From contig OZ059898.1 of the NCBI GenBank assembly GCA_964057225.1, positions 15,911,267 to 15,975,266 of the forward strand: a stretch of 64,000 nt of DNA, given 5' to 3'. Positions within the stretch are counted from its first letter, which is position 1. Each line of letters starts with the position of its first letter. A model generated the notes under the pieces. It saw nothing but the letters and a program-made list of their open reading frames with translations. It had not been told where the DNA came from and made no database searches. Shown here one piece after another: positions 32,101 to 46,934 of this stretch. Made by a program: the position numbers and the translations under genes. Source of the stretch: Auanema rhodensis. Its lineage: Eukaryota; Nematoda; Chromadorea; Rhabditida; Rhabditidae.

Positions 32101-35100
32101 TTGATCATCGAAAAGAAAGGCGAACATTCACCGGACACTTCGTGACTACAGCCTGAACTTTTTTGTGAACCAATTTTCTGGATGTGGTCGAGATAAACCC
32201 CTTTTCCGGAGAAAGGAGAGGTCCTTGTCAATTCTTATTCAAAAATTCAGAATCTACACATCTGAATACCCAACTTGTTAGTATTTTAATTCGATCTTAG
32301 TTGTTCATCGAAAAGAAAGGCGAACATTCACCGGACACTTCGTGACTACAGCCTGAACGTTTTTGTGAACAAATTTTTGGATGTGGTCGAGATAAATCCC
32401 TTTTCCGGAGAAAAGAGAGGTCTTTGTCAATTCTCATTTAGAAATTCAGAATCTACACATCTGAATACCCAACATGTTAGTATTTTTATTCGATCTTAGT
32501 TGATCATCTTGAAGAAAAGCGAACATTTACCGGACACTTCGTGACTACAGCCTGAACTTTTTTGTGAACAAATTTTCTGGATGTGGTCGAGATGAATCCC
32601 TTTTCCGGAGAAAACAGAGGTCCTTGTTAATTCTCATTTAGAAATTCAGAATCTACACATCTGAATACCCAACATGTTAGTATTTTTATTCGATCTTAGT
32701 TGATCATCGAAAAGAAAAGCGAACATTTACCGGACACTTCGTGACTACAGCCTGAACGTTTTTGTGAACAAATTTTTGGATGTGGTCGAGATAAATCCCT
32801 TTTCCGGAGAAAAGAGAGGTCTTTGTCAATTCTCATTTAGAAATTCAGAATCTACACATCTGAATACCCAACATGTTAGTATTTTTATTCGATCTTAGTT
32901 GATCATCTTGAAGAAAAGCGAACATTTACCGGACACTTCGTGACTACAGCCTGAACTTTTTTGTGAACAAATTTCCTGGATGTGGTCGAGATGAATCCCT
33001 TTTCCGGAGAAAACAGAGGTCCTTGTTAATTCTCATTTAGAAATTCAGAATCTACACATCTGAATACCCAACATGTTAGTATTTTTATTCGATCTTAGTT
33101 GATCATCGAAAAGAAAAGCGAACATTTACCGGACACTTCGTGACTACAGCCTGAACTTTTTTGTGAACCAATTTTCTGGATGTGGTCGAGATAAACCCCT
33201 TTTCCGGAGAAAAGACAGGTCTTTGTTAATTCTCATTCAGAAATTCAGAATCTACACATCTGAATACCCAACATGTTAGTATTTTTATTCGATCTTAGTT
33301 GATCATCGAAAAGAAAAGCGATCATTTACCGGACACAACGTGACTACAGCCTGAACTTTTTTGTGAACCAATTTTCTGGATGTGGTCGAGATAAACCCCT
33401 TTTCCGGAGAAAAGAGAGGTCCTTGTTAATTCTCATTTAGAAATTCAGAATCTACACATCTCAATACCCAACTTATCAGTTTTTTTATTTGATCTTAGTT
33501 GATCATCTTGAAGAAAAGCGAACATTCACCGGACACTTCGTGACTACAGCCTGAACTTTTTTGTGAACCAATTTTCTGGATGTGGTCGAGATAAACCCCT
33601 TTTCCGGAGAAAAGACAGGTCCTTGTTAATTCTCATTCAGAAATTCAGAATCTACACATCTGAATACCCAACATGTTAGTATTTTTATTCGATCTTAGTT
33701 GATCATCGAAAAGAAAAGCGATCATTTACCGGACACAACGTGACTACAGCCTGAACTTTTTTGTGAACCAATTTTCTGGATGTGGTCGAGATAAACCCCT
33801 TTTCCGGAGAAAAGAGAGGTCCTTGTTAATTCTCATTTAGAAATTCAGAATCTACACATCTCAATACCCAACTTATCAGTTTTTTTATTTGATCTTAGTT
33901 GATCATCTTGAAGAAAAGCGAACATTCACCGGACACTTCGTGACTACAGCCTGAACTTTTTTGTGAACCAATTTTCTGGATGTAGTCGAGATAAACCCCT
34001 TTTCCGGAGAAAAGACAGGTCCTTGTTAATTCTCATTCAGAAATTCAGAATCTACACATCTGAATACCCAACATGTTAGTATTTTTTTTCGATCTTAGTT
34101 GATCACCGAAAAGAAAAGCGAACATTCACCGGACACAACGTGACTACAGCCTGAACTTTTTTGTGAACCAATTTTCTGGATGTGGTCGAGATAAACCCCT
34201 TTTCCGGAGAAAAGAGAGGTCCTCGTCAATTGTTATTAGAAAATTCAGAATCTACACATCTCAATACCCAACTTATCAGTTTTTTTATTTGATCTTAGTT
34301 GATCATCTTGAAGAAAAGCGAACATTCACCGGACACTTCGTGACTACAGCCTGAACTTTTTTGTGAACCAATTTTCTGGATGTGGTCGAGATAAACCCCT
34401 TTTCCGGAGAAAAGAGAGGTCCTTGTTAATTCTCATTTAGAAATTCAGAATCTACACATCTCAATACCCAACTTATCAGTTTTTTTATTTGATCTTAGTT
34501 GATCATCTTGAAGAAAAGCGAACATTCACCGGACACTTCGTGACTACAGCCTGAACTTTTTCGTGAACCAATTTTCTGGATGTGGTCGAGATAAACCCCT
34601 TTTCCGGAGAAAAGAGAGGTCCTTGTTAATTCTCATTTAGAAATTCAGAATCTACACATCTCAATACCTAACTTATCAGTTTTTTCATTTGATCTTAGTT
34701 GATCATCTTGAAGAAAAGCGAACATTTACCGGACACTTCGTGACTACAGCCTGAACTTTTTTGTGAACCAATTTTCTGGATGTAGTCGAGATAAACCCCT
34801 TTTCCGGAGAAAAGACAGGTCCTTGTTATTTCTCATTCAGAAATTCAGAATCTACACATCTGAATACCCAACATGTTAGTATTTTTTTTCGATCTCAGTT
34901 GATCACCGAAAAGAAAAGCGAACATTCACCGGACACAACGTGACTACAGCCTGAACTTTTTTGTGAACCAATTTTCTGGATGTGGTCGAGATAAACCCCT
35001 TTTCCGGAGAAAAGAGAGGTCCTTGTTAATACTCATTCAGAAATTCAGAATCTACACATCTGAATACCCAACATGTTAGTATTTTTATTCGATCTTAGTT

Positions 35101-38100
35101 GATCATCGAAAAGAAAAGCGATCATTTACCGGACACAACGTAACTACAGCCTGAACTTTTTTGTGAACCAATTTTCTGGATGTGGTCGAGATAAACCCCT
35201 TTTCCGGAGAAAAGAGAGGTCCTTGTTAATTCTCATTCAGAAATTCAGAATCTACACATCTCAATACCTAACTTATCAGTTTTTTCATTTGATCTTAGTT
35301 GATCATCTTGAAGAAAAGCGAACATTCACCGGACACTTCGTGACTACAGCCTGAACTTTTTCGTGAACCAATTTTCTGGATGTGGTCGAGATAAACCCCT
35401 TTTCCGGAGAAAAGACAGGTCCTTGTTAATTCTCATTCAGAAATTCAGAATCTACACATCTGAATACCCAACATGTTAGTATTTTTATTCGATCTTAGTT
35501 GATCATCGAAAAAAAAAGCGAACATTCACCGGACACAACGTGACTACAGCCTGAACTTTTTTGTGAACCAATTTTCTGGATGTGGTCGAGATAAACCCCT
35601 TTTCCGGAGAAAAGAGAGGTCCTTGTTAATTCTCATTCAGAAATTCAGAATCTACACATCTGAACACCCAACTTGTTAGTATTTTAATTCGATCTTAGTT
35701 GATCATCGAAAAGAAAGGCGAACATTCACCGGACACTTCGTGACTACAGCCTGAACGTTTTTGTGAACAAATTTTCTGGATGTGGTCGAGATAAACCCCT
35801 TTTCCGGAGAAAGGAGAGGTCCTTGTCAATTCTTATTCAAAAATTCAGAATCTACACATCTGAATACCCAACTTGTTAGTATTTTAATTCGATCTTAGTT
35901 TATCATCGAAAAGAAAGGCGAACATTTACCGGACACTTCGTGACTACAGCCTGAACTTTTTTGTGAACAAATTTTCTGGATGTGGTCGAGATGAATCCCT
36001 TTTCCGGAGAAAAGAGAGGTCCTTGTTAATTCTCATTTAGAAATTCAGAATCTACACATCTGAATACCCAACAAGTTAGTATTTTTATTCGATCTTAGTT
36101 GATCATCGAAAAGAAAAGCGAACATTTACCGGACACTTCGTGACTACAGCCTGAACTTTTTTGTGAACAAATTTTCTGGATGTGGTCGAGATAAACCCCT
36201 TTTCCGGAGAAAAGAGAGGTCCTTGTTAATTCTCATTCAGAAATTCAGAATCTATACATCTGAATACCCAACATGTTAGTATTTTTATTCGATCTTAGTT
36301 GATCATCGAAAAGAAAAGCGATCATTTACCGGACACAACGTGACTACAGCCTGAACTTTTTTGTGAACCAATTTTCTGGATGTGGTCGAGATAAACCCCT
36401 TTTCCGGAGAAAAGAGAGGTCCTTGTTAATTCTCATTTAGAAATTCAGAATCTACACATCTCAATACCTAACTTATCAGTTTTTTCATTTGATCTTAGTT
36501 GATCATCTTGAAGAAAAGCGAACATTCACCGGACACTTCGTGACTACAGCCTGAACTTTTTCGTGAACCAATTTTCTGGATGTGGTCGAGATAAACCCCT
36601 TTTCCGGAGAAAAGAGAGGTCCTTGTTAATTCTCATTCAGAAATTCAGAATCTAAACATCTGAATACCCAACATGTTAGTATTTTTATTCGATCTTAGTT
36701 GATCATCGAAAAGAAAAGCGAACATTTACCCGACACTTCGTGACTACAGCCTGAACTTTTTTGTGAACCAATTTTCTGGATGTGGTCGAGATAAACCCCT
36801 TTTCCGGAGAAAAGACAGGTCCTTGTTAATTCTCATTCAGAAATTCAGAATCTACACATCTGAATACCCAACATGTTAGTATTTTTATTCGATCTTAGTT
36901 GATCATCGAAAAGAAAAGCGAACATTTACCCGACACTTCGTGATTACAGCCTGAACTTTTTTGTGAACCAATTTTCTGGATGTGGTCGAGATAAACCCCT
37001 TTTCCGGAGAAAAGAGAGGTCCTTGTTAATTCTCATTCAGAAATTCAGAATCTACACATCTCAATACCCAACTTATCAAATTTTTTATTTGAGCTTAGTT
37101 GATCAACTTGAAGAAAAGCGAACATTCACCGGACACTTCGTGACTACAGCCTGAACTTTTTTGTGAACAAATTTTCTGGATGTGGTCGAGATAAACCCCT
37201 TTTCCGGAGAAAAAAGAGGTCCTTGTTAATTCTCATTCAGAAATTCAGAATCTACACATCTGAATACCCAACTTATCAGTTTTTTTATTTGATCTTAGTT
37301 GATCATCTTGAAGAAAAGCGAACATTCACCGGACACTTCGTGACTACAGCCTGAACTTTTTCGTGAACCAATTTTCTGGATGTGGTCGAGATAAACCCCT
37401 TGTCCGGAGAAAAGAGAGGTCCTTGTTAATTCTCATTTAGAAATTCAGAATCTACACATCTCAATACCTAACTTATCAGTTTTTTTATTTGATCTTAGTT
37501 GATCATCTTGAAGAAAAGCGAACATTTACCGGACACTTCGTGACTACAGCCTGAACTTTTTTGTGAACCAATTTTCTGGATGTAGTCGAGATAAACCCCT
37601 TTTCCGGAGAAAAGACAGGTCCTTGTTAATTCTCATTCAGAAATTCAGAATCTACACATCTGAATACCCAACATGTTAGTATTTTTTTTCGATCTTAGTT
37701 GATCACCGAAAAGAAAAGCGAACATTCACCGGACACAACGTGACTACAGCCTGAACTTTTTTGTGAACCAATTTTCTGGATGTGGTCGAGATAAACCCCT
37801 TTTCCGGAGAAAAGAGAGGTCCTTGTTAATTCTCATTCAGAAATTCAGAATCTACACATCTGAATACCCAACATGTTAGTATTTTTATTCGATCTTAGTT
37901 GATCATCGAAAAGAAAAGCGATCATTTACCGGACACAACGTGACTACAGCCTGAATTTTTTTGTGAACCAATTTTCTGGATGTGGTCGAGATAAACCCCT
38001 TTTCCGGAGAAAAGAGAGGTCCTTGTTAATTCTCATTTAGAAATTCAGAATCTACACATCTGAATACCCAACATGTTAGTATTTTTATTCGATCTTAGTT

Positions 38101-41100
38101 GATCATCGAAAAGAAAAGCGATCATTTACCGGACACAACGTGACTACAGCCTGAACTTTTTTGTGAACCAATTTTCTGGATGTGGTCGAGATAAACCCCT
38201 TTTCCGGAGAAAAGAGAGGTCCTTGTTAATTCTCATTTAGAAATTCAGAATCTACACTTCTCAATACCTAACTTATCAGTTTTTTCATTTGATCTTAGTT
38301 GATCATCATGAAGAAAAGCGAACATTCACCGGACATTTCGTGACTACAGCCTGAACTTTTTCGTGAACCAATTTTCTGGATGTGGTCGAGATAAACCCCT
38401 TTTCCGAAGAAAAGAGAGGTCCTTGTTAATTCTCATTCAGAAATTCAGAATCTACACATCTGAATACCCAACATGTTAGTATTTTTATTCGATCTTAGTT
38501 GATCATCGAAAAGAAAAGCGAACATTTACCGGACACTTCGTGACTACAGCCTGAACTTTTTTGTGAACCAATTTTCTGGATGTAGTCGAGATAAACCCCT
38601 TTTCCGGAGAAAAGACAGGTCCTTGTTAATTCTCATTCAGAAATTCAGAATCTACACATCTGAATACCCAACATGTTAGTATTTTTTTTCGATCTTAGTT
38701 GATCACCGAAAAGAAAAGCGAACATTCACCGGACACAACGTGACTACAGCCTGAACTTTTTTGTGAACCAATTTTCTGGATGTGGTCGAGATAAACCCCT
38801 TTTCCGGAGAAAAGAGAGGTCCTTGTTAATTCTCATTCAGAAATTCAGAATCTACACATCTGAATACCCAACATGTTAGTATTTTTATTCGATCTTAGTT
38901 GATCATCGAAAAGAAAAGCGATCATTTACCGGACACAACGTGACTACAGCCTGAATTTTTTTGTGAACCAATTTTCTGGATGTGGTCGAGATAAACCCCT
39001 TTTCCGGAGAAAAGAGAGGTCCTTGTTAATTCTCATTTAGAAATTCAGAATCTACACATCTGAATACCCAACATGTTAGTATTTTTATTCGATCTTAGTT
39101 GATCATCGAAAAGAAAAGCGATCATTTACCGGACACAACGTGACTACAGCCTGAACTTTTTTGTGAACCAATTTTCTGGATGTGGTCGAGATAAACCCCT
39201 TTTCCGGAGAAAAGAGAGGTCCTTGTTAATTCTCATTTAGAAATTCAGAATCTACACTTCTCAATACCTAACTTATCAGTTTTTTCATTTGATCTTAGTT
39301 GATCATCTTGAAGAAAAGCGAACATTCACCGGACACTTCGTGACTACAGCCTGAACTTTTTCGTGAACCAATTTTCTGGATGTGGTCGAGATAAACCCCT
39401 TTTCCGAAGAAAAGAGAGGTCCTTGTTAATTCTCATTCAGAAATTCAGAATCTACACATCTGAATACCCAACATGTTAGTATTTTTATTCGATCTTAGTT
39501 GATCATCGAAAAGAAAAGCGAACATTTACCGGACACTTCGTGACTACAGCCTGAACTTTTTTGTGAACCAATTTTCTGGATGTAGTCGAGATAAACCCCT
39601 TTTCCGGAGAAAAGACAGGTCCTTGTTAATTCTCATTCAGAAATTCAGAATCTACACATCTGAATACCCAACATGTTAGTATTTTCTTTCGATCTTAGTT
39701 GATCACCGAAAAGAAAAGCGAACATTCACCGGACACAACGTGACTACAGCCTGAACTTTTTTGTGAACCAATTTTCTGGATGTGGTCGAGATAAACCCCT
39801 TTTCCGGAGAAAAGAGAGGTCCTTGTTAATTCTCATTCAGAAATTCAGAATCTGCACATCTGAATACCCAACATGTTAGTATTTTTATTCGATCTTAGTT
39901 GATCATCGAAAAGAAAAGCGATCATTTACCGGACACAACGTGACTACAGCCTGAACTTTTTTGTGAACCAATTTTCTGGATGTGGTCGAGATAAACCCCT
40001 TTTCCGGAGAAAAGAGAGGTCCTTGTTAATTCTCATTCAGAAATTCAGAATCTATACATCTCAATACCCAACTTATTAGTTTTTTTATTTGATCTTAGTT
40101 GATCATCTTGAAGAAAAGCGAACATTCACCGGACACTTCGTGACTACAGCCTGAACTTTTTTGTGAACAAATTTTCTGGATGTGGTCGAGATAAACCCCT
40201 TTTCCGGAGAAAAGAGAGGTCCTTGTTAATTCTCATTCAGAAATTCAGAATCTATACATCTGAATACCCAACATGTTAGTATTTTTATTCGATCTTAGTT
40301 GATCATCGAAAAGAAAAGCGAACATTTACCCGACACTTCGTGACTACAGCCTGAACTTTTTTGTGAACCAATTTTCTGGATGTGGTCGAGATAAACCCCT
40401 TTTCCGGAGAAAAGAGAGGTCCTTGTTAATTCTCATTTAGAAATTCAGAATCTACACATCTCAATACCCAACTTATCAGTTTTTTTATTTGATCTTAGTT
40501 GATCATCTTGAAGAAAAGCGAACATTCACCGGACACTTCGTGACTACAGCCTGAACTTTTTCGTGAACCAATTTTCTGGATGTGGTCGAGATAAACCCCT
40601 TTTCCGGAGAAAAGAGAGGTCCTTGTTAATTCTCATTTAGAAATTCAGAATCTACACATCTCAATACCCAATATGTTAGTATTTTTATTCGATCTTAAAT
40701 GATCATCGAAAAGAAAAGCGAACATTTACCCGACACTTCGTGACTACAGCCTGAACTTTTTTGTGAACCAATTTTCTGGATGTGGTCGAGATAAACCCCT
40801 TTTTCGGAGAAAAGAGAGGTCCTTGTTAATTCTCATTTAGAAATTCAGAATCTACACATCTCAATACCCAACTTATCAGTTTTTTTATTTGATCTTAGTT
40901 GATCATCTTGAAGAAAAGCGAACATTCACCGGACACTTCGTGACTACAGCCTGAACTTTTTCGTGAACCAATTTTCTGGATGTGGTCGAGATAAACCCCT
41001 TTTCCGGAGAAAAGAGAGGTCCTTGTTAATTCTCATTCGGAAATTCAGAATCTATACATCTGAATACCCAATATGTTAGTATTTTTATTCGATCTTAAAT

Positions 41101-44100
41101 GATCATCGAAAAGAAAAGCGAACATTTACCCGACACTTCGTGACTACAGCCTGAACTTGTTTGTGAACCAATTTTCTGGATGTGGTCGAGATAAACCCCT
41201 TTTTCGGAGAAAAGAGAGGTCCTTGTTAATTCTCATTTAGAAATTCAGAATCTACACATCTCAATACCTAACTTATCAGTTTTTTTATTTGATCTAAGTT
41301 GATCATCTTGAAGAAAAGCGAACATTCACCGGACACAACGTGACTACAGCCTGAACTTTTTTGTGAACCAATTTTCTGGATGTGGTCGAGATAAACCCCT
41401 TTTCCGGAGAAAAGAGAGGTCCTTGTTAATTCTCATTTAGAAATTCAGAATCTACACATCTGAATACCCAACATGTTAGTATTTTTATTCGATCTTAGTT
41501 GATCATCGAAAAGAAAAGCGATCATTTACCGGACACAACGTGACTACAGCCTGAACTTTTTTGTGAACCAATTTTCTGGATGTGGTCGAGATAAACCCCT
41601 TTTCCGGAGAAAAGAGAGGTCCTTGTTAATTCTCATTTAGAAATTCAGAATCTACACATCTCAATACCTAACTTATCAGTTTTTTCATTTGATCTTAGTT
41701 GATCATCTTGAAGAAAAGCGAACATTCACCGGACACTTCGTGACTACAGCCTGAACTTTTTCGTGAACCAATTTTCTGGATGTGGTCGAGATAAACCCCT
41801 TTTCCGGAGAAAAGACAGGTCCTTGTTAATTCTCATTCAGAAATTCAGAATCTACACATCTGAATACCCAACATGTTAGTATTTTTATTCGATCTTAGTT
41901 GATCATCGAAAAGAAAAGCGAACATTTACCCGACACTTCGTGACTACAGCCTGAACTTTTTTGTGAACCAATTTTCTGGATGTGGTCGAGATAAACCCCT
42001 TTTCCGGAGAAAAGACAGGTCCTTGTTAATTCTCATTCAGAAATTCAGAATCTACACATCTGAATACCCAACATGTTAGTATTTTTATTCGATCTTAGTT
42101 GATCATCGAAAAGAAAAGCGAACATTTACCCGACACTTCGTGACTACAGCCTGAACTTTTTTGTGAACCAATTTTCTGGATGTGGTCGAGATAAACCCCT
42201 TTTCCGGAGAAAAGACAGGTCCTTGTTAATTCTCATTCAGAAATTCAGAATCTACACATCTGAATACCCAACATGTTAGTATTTTTATTCGATCTTAGTT
42301 GATCATCGAAAAGAAAAGCGAACATTTACCCGACACTTCGTGACTACAGCCTGAACTTTTTTGTGAACCAATTTTCTGGATGTGGTCGAGATAAACCCCT
42401 TTTCCGGAGAAAAGACAGGTCCTTGTTAATTCTCATTCAGAAATTCAGAATCTACACATCTGAATACCCAACATGTTAGTATTTTTATTCGATCTTAGTT
42501 GATCATCGAAAAGAGAAGCGAACATTCACCGGACACTTCGTGACTACAGCCTGAACTTTTTTGTGAACCAATTTTCTGGATGTGGTCGAGATAAACCCCT
42601 TTTCCGGAGAAAAGAGAGGTCCTTGTTAATTCTCATTTAGAAATTCAGAATCTACACATCTCAATACCTAACTTATCAGTTTTTTTATTTGATCTTAGTT
42701 GATCATCTTGAAGAAAAGCGAACATTCACCGGACACTTCGTGACTACAGCCTGAACTTTTTTGTGAACAAATTTTCTGGATGTGGTCGAGATAAACCCCT
42801 TTTCCGGAGAAAAAAGAGGTCCTTGTTAATTCTCATTCAGAAATTCAGAATCTACACATCTGAATACCCAACATGTTAGTATTTTTTTTCGATCTTAGTT
42901 GATCACCGAAAAGAAAAGCGAACATTCACCGGACACAACGTGACTACAGCCTGAACTTTTTTGTGAACAAATTTTCTGGATGTAGTCGAGATAAACCCCT
43001 TTTCCGGAGAAAAAAGAGGTCCTTGTTAATTCTCATTCAGAAATTCAGAATCTACACATCTGAATACCCAACTTGTTAGTATTTTAATTCGATCTTAGTT
43101 GATCATCGAAAAGAAAGGCGAACATTCACCGGACACTTCGTGACTACAGCCTGAACTTTTTTGTGAACCAATTTTCTGGATGTGGTCGAGATAAACCCCT
43201 TTTCCGGAGAAAAAAGAGGTCCTTGTTAATTCTCATTCAGAAATTCAGAATCTACACATCTGAATACCCAACATGTTAGTATTTTTATTCGATCTTAGTT
43301 GATCATCGAAAAGAGAAGCGAACATTCACCGGACACTTCGTGACTACAGCCTGAACTTTTTTGTGAACCAATTTTCTGGATGTGGTCGAGATAAACCCCT
43401 TTTCCGGAGAAAAGAGAGGTCCTTGTTAATTCTCATTCAGAAATTCAGAATCTACACATCTGAATACCCAACATGTTAGTATTTTTATTCGATCTTAGTT
43501 GATCATCGAAAAGAAAAGCGAACATTTACCCGACACTTCGTGACTACAGCCTGAACTTTTTTGTGAACCAATTTTCTGGATGTGGTCGAGATAAACCCCT
43601 TTTCCGGAGAAAAGACAGGTCCTTGTTAATTCTTATTTAGAAATTCAGAATCTACACATCTCAATACCTAACTTATCAGTTTTTTTATTTGATCTTAGTT
43701 GATCATCTTGGAGAAAAGCGAACATTCACCGGACACTTCGTGACTACAGCCTGAACTTTTTTGCGAACAAATTTTCTGGATGTGGTCGAGATAAACCCCT
43801 TTTCCGGAGAAAAGAGAGGTCCTTGTTAATTCTCATTCAGAAATTCAGAATCTACACATCTGAATACCCAACATGTTAGTATTTTTATTCGATCTTAGTT
43901 GATCATCGAAAAGAAAAGCGAACATTTACCCGACACTTCGTGACTACAGCCTGAACTTTTTTGTGAACCAATTTTCTGGATGTAGTCGAGATAAACCCCT
44001 TTTCCGGAGAAAAGACAGGTCCTTGTTAATTCTCATTCAGAAATTCAGAATCTACACATCTGAATACCCAACATGTTAGTATTTTTATTCGATCTTAGTT

Positions 44101-46891
44101 GATCATCGAAAAGAAAAGCGAACATTCACCGGACACTTCGTGACTACAGCCTGAACTTTTTCGTGAACCAATTTTCTGGATGTGGTCGAGATAAACCCCT
44201 TTTCCGGAGAAAAGAGAGGTCCTTGTTAATTCTCATTTAGAAATTCAGAATCTACACATCTCAATACCCAATATGTTAGTATTTTTATTCGATCTTAAAT
44301 GATCATCGAAAAGAAAAGCGAACATTTACCCGACACTTCGTGACTACAGCCTGAACTTTTTTGTGAACCAATTTTCTGGATGTGGTCGAGATAAACCCCT
44401 TTTTCGGAGAAAAGAGAGGTCCTTGTTAATTCTCATTTAGAAATTCAGAATCTACACATCTCAATACCCAACTTATCAGTTTTTTTATTTGATCTTAGTT
44501 GATCATCTTGAAGAAAAGCGAACATTCACCGGACACTTCGTGACTACAGCCTGAACTTTTTCGTGAACCAATTTTCTGGATGTGGTCGAGATAAACCCCT
44601 TTTCCGGAGAAAAGACAGGTCCTTGTTAATTCTTATTTAGAAATTCAGAATCTACACATCTCAATACCTAACTTATCAGTTTTTTTATTTGATCTTAGTT
44701 GATCATCTTGGAGAAAAGCGAACATTCACCGGACACTTCGTGACTACAGCCTGAACTTTTTTGCGAACAAATTTTCTGGATGTGGTCGAGATAAACCCCT
44801 TTTCCGGAGAAAAGAGAGGTCCTTGTTAATTCTCATTCAGAAATTCAGAATCTACACATCTGAATACCCAACATGTTAGTATTTTTATTCGATCTTAGTT
44901 GATCATCGAAAAGAAAAGCGAACATTTACCCGACACTTCGTGACTACAGCCTGAACTTTTTTGTGAACCAATTTTCTGGATGTAGTCGAGATAAACCCCT
45001 TTTCCGGAGAAAAGACAGGTCCTTGTTAATTCTCATTCAGAAATTCAGAATCTACACATCTGAATACCCAACATGTTAGTATTTTTATTCGATCTTAGTT
45101 GATCATCGAAAAGAAAAGCGAACATTCACCGGACACTTCGTGACTACAGCCTGAACTTTTTCGTGAACCAATTTTCTGGATGTGGTCGAGATAAACCCCT
45201 TTTCCGGAGAAAAGAGAGGTCCTTGTTAATTCTCATTTAGAAATTCAGAATCTACACATCTCAATACCCAATATGTTAGTATTTTTATTCGATCTTAAAT
45301 GATCATCGAAAAGAAAAGCGAACATTTACCCGACACTTCGTGACTACAGCCTGAACTTTTTTGTGAACCAATTTTCTGGATGTGGTCGAGATAAACCCCT
45401 TTTTCGGAGAAAAGAGAGGTCCTTGTTAATTCTCATTTAGAAATTCAGAATCTACACATCTCAATACCCAACTTATCAGTTTTTTTATTTGATCTTAGTT
45501 GATCATCTTGAAGAAAAGCGAACATTCACCGGACACTTCGTGACTACAGCCTGAACTTTTTCGTGAACCAATTTTCTGGATGTGGTCGAGATAAACCCCT
45601 TTTCCGGAGAAAAGAGAGGTCCTTGTTAATTCTCATTCGGAAATTCATGATCTATACATCTGAATACCCAATATGTTAGTATTTTTATTCGATCTTAAAT
45701 GATCATCGAAAAGAAAAGCGAACATTTACCCGACACTTCGTGACTACAGCCTGAACTTTTTTGTGAACCAATTTTCTGGATGTGGTCGAGATAAACCCCT
45801 TTTTCGGAGAAAAGAGAGGTCCTTGTTAATTCTCATTTAGAAATTCAGAATCTACACATCTCAATACCTAACTTATCAGTTTTTTTATTTGATCTAAGTT
45901 GATCATCTTGAAGAAAAGCGAACATTCACCGGACACAACGTGACTACAGCCTGAACTTTTTTGTGAACCAATTTTCTGGATGTGGTCGAGATAAACCCCT
46001 TTTCCGGAGAAAAGAGAGGTCCTTGTTAATTCTCATTTAGAAATTCAGAATCTACACATCTGAATACCCAACATGTTAGTATTTTTATTCGATCTTAGTT
46101 GATCATCGAAAAGAAAAGCGATCATTTACCGGACACAACGTGACTACAGCCTGAACTTTTTTGTGAACCAATTTTCTGGATGTGGTCGAGATAAACCCCT
46201 TTTCCGGAGAAAAGAGAGGTCCTTGTTAATTCTCATTTAGAAATTCAGAATCTACACATCTCAATACCTAACTTATCAGTTTTTTCATTTGATCTTAGTT
46301 GATCATCTTGAAGAAAAGCGAACATTCACCGGACACTTCGTGACTACAGCCTGAACTTTTTCGTGAACCAATTTTCTGGATGTGGTCGAGATAAACCCCT
46401 TTTCCGGAGAAAAAAGAGGTCCTTGTTAATTCTCATTCAGAAATTCAGAATCTACACATCTGAATACCCAACATGTTAGTATTTTTTTTCGATCTTAGTT
46501 GATCACCGAAAAGAAAAGCGAACATTCACCGGACACAACGTGACTACAGCCTGAACTTTTTTGTGAACAAATTTTCTGGATGTGGTCGAGATAAACCCCT
46601 TTTCCGGAGAAAAAAGAGGTCCTTGTTAATTCTCATTCAGAAATTCAGAATCTACACATCTGAATACCCAACATGTTAGTATTTTTATTCGATCTTAGTT
46701 GATCATCGAAAAGAGAAGCGAACATTCACCGGACACTTCGTGACTACAGCCTGAACTTTTTTGTGAACCAATTTTCTGGATGTGGTCGAGATAAACCCCT
46801 TTTCCGGAGAAAAGAGAGGTCCTTGTTAATTCTCATTCAGAAATTCAGAATCTACACATCTGAATACCCAACATGTTAGTATTTTTGTTCG
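26147..46891. repeat. Satellite A, right block: 200-bp tandem repeat (about 104 units)
   Basis: Same repeat as 10216-16984. Higher-order structure is clear. The block 26.15-29.95 kb is repeated at 29.95-34.15 kb, with an offset of 3798 bp that grows to 4198 bp (a two-unit expansion). A 5-unit (1000-bp) block is tandem at 37.6-39.6 kb and another at 43.6-45.6 kb. A 23-unit (4600-bp) offset links 40.7-41.8 with 45.3-46.4 kb. Short open frames of about 63 codons (for example 34163-34354) occur only where a unit lacks stops; 200 is not a multiple of three, so no array-wide frame exists. No gene is seen. Confidence 0.97.
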
Positions 46892-46897
46892 CGTTCT
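46892..46897. other. Six-base filler between satellites A and B
   Basis: CGTTCT belongs to neither satellite consensus. Satellite A matches to 46891 with one mismatch; satellite B matches from 46898. Confidence 0.5.
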
Positions 46898-46934
46898 TCT
46901 GGAGTCGAACGCGCTACCATTGCGCCAAGCAGTC
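46898..46934 (-). pseudogene. Truncated tRNA-Trp (5' half only)
   Basis: The acceptor 5' strand, D arm and anticodon loop are present. The sequence ends after the anticodon loop, so the 3' anticodon stem, T arm and acceptor 3' strand are missing. It marks the edge of satellite B against satellite A. Confidence 0.9.

Noticed and set aside
34163..37354. 63-codon ORFs in satellite A as possible small proteins
   Set aside because: They occur only in units lacking a stop, are cut by the 200-bp period, and lack any start context or conservation beyond the repeat.
10216..46891. Satellite A as a CENP-B-box centromeric satellite
   Set aside because: I found no match to the CENP-B box in the consensus unit.
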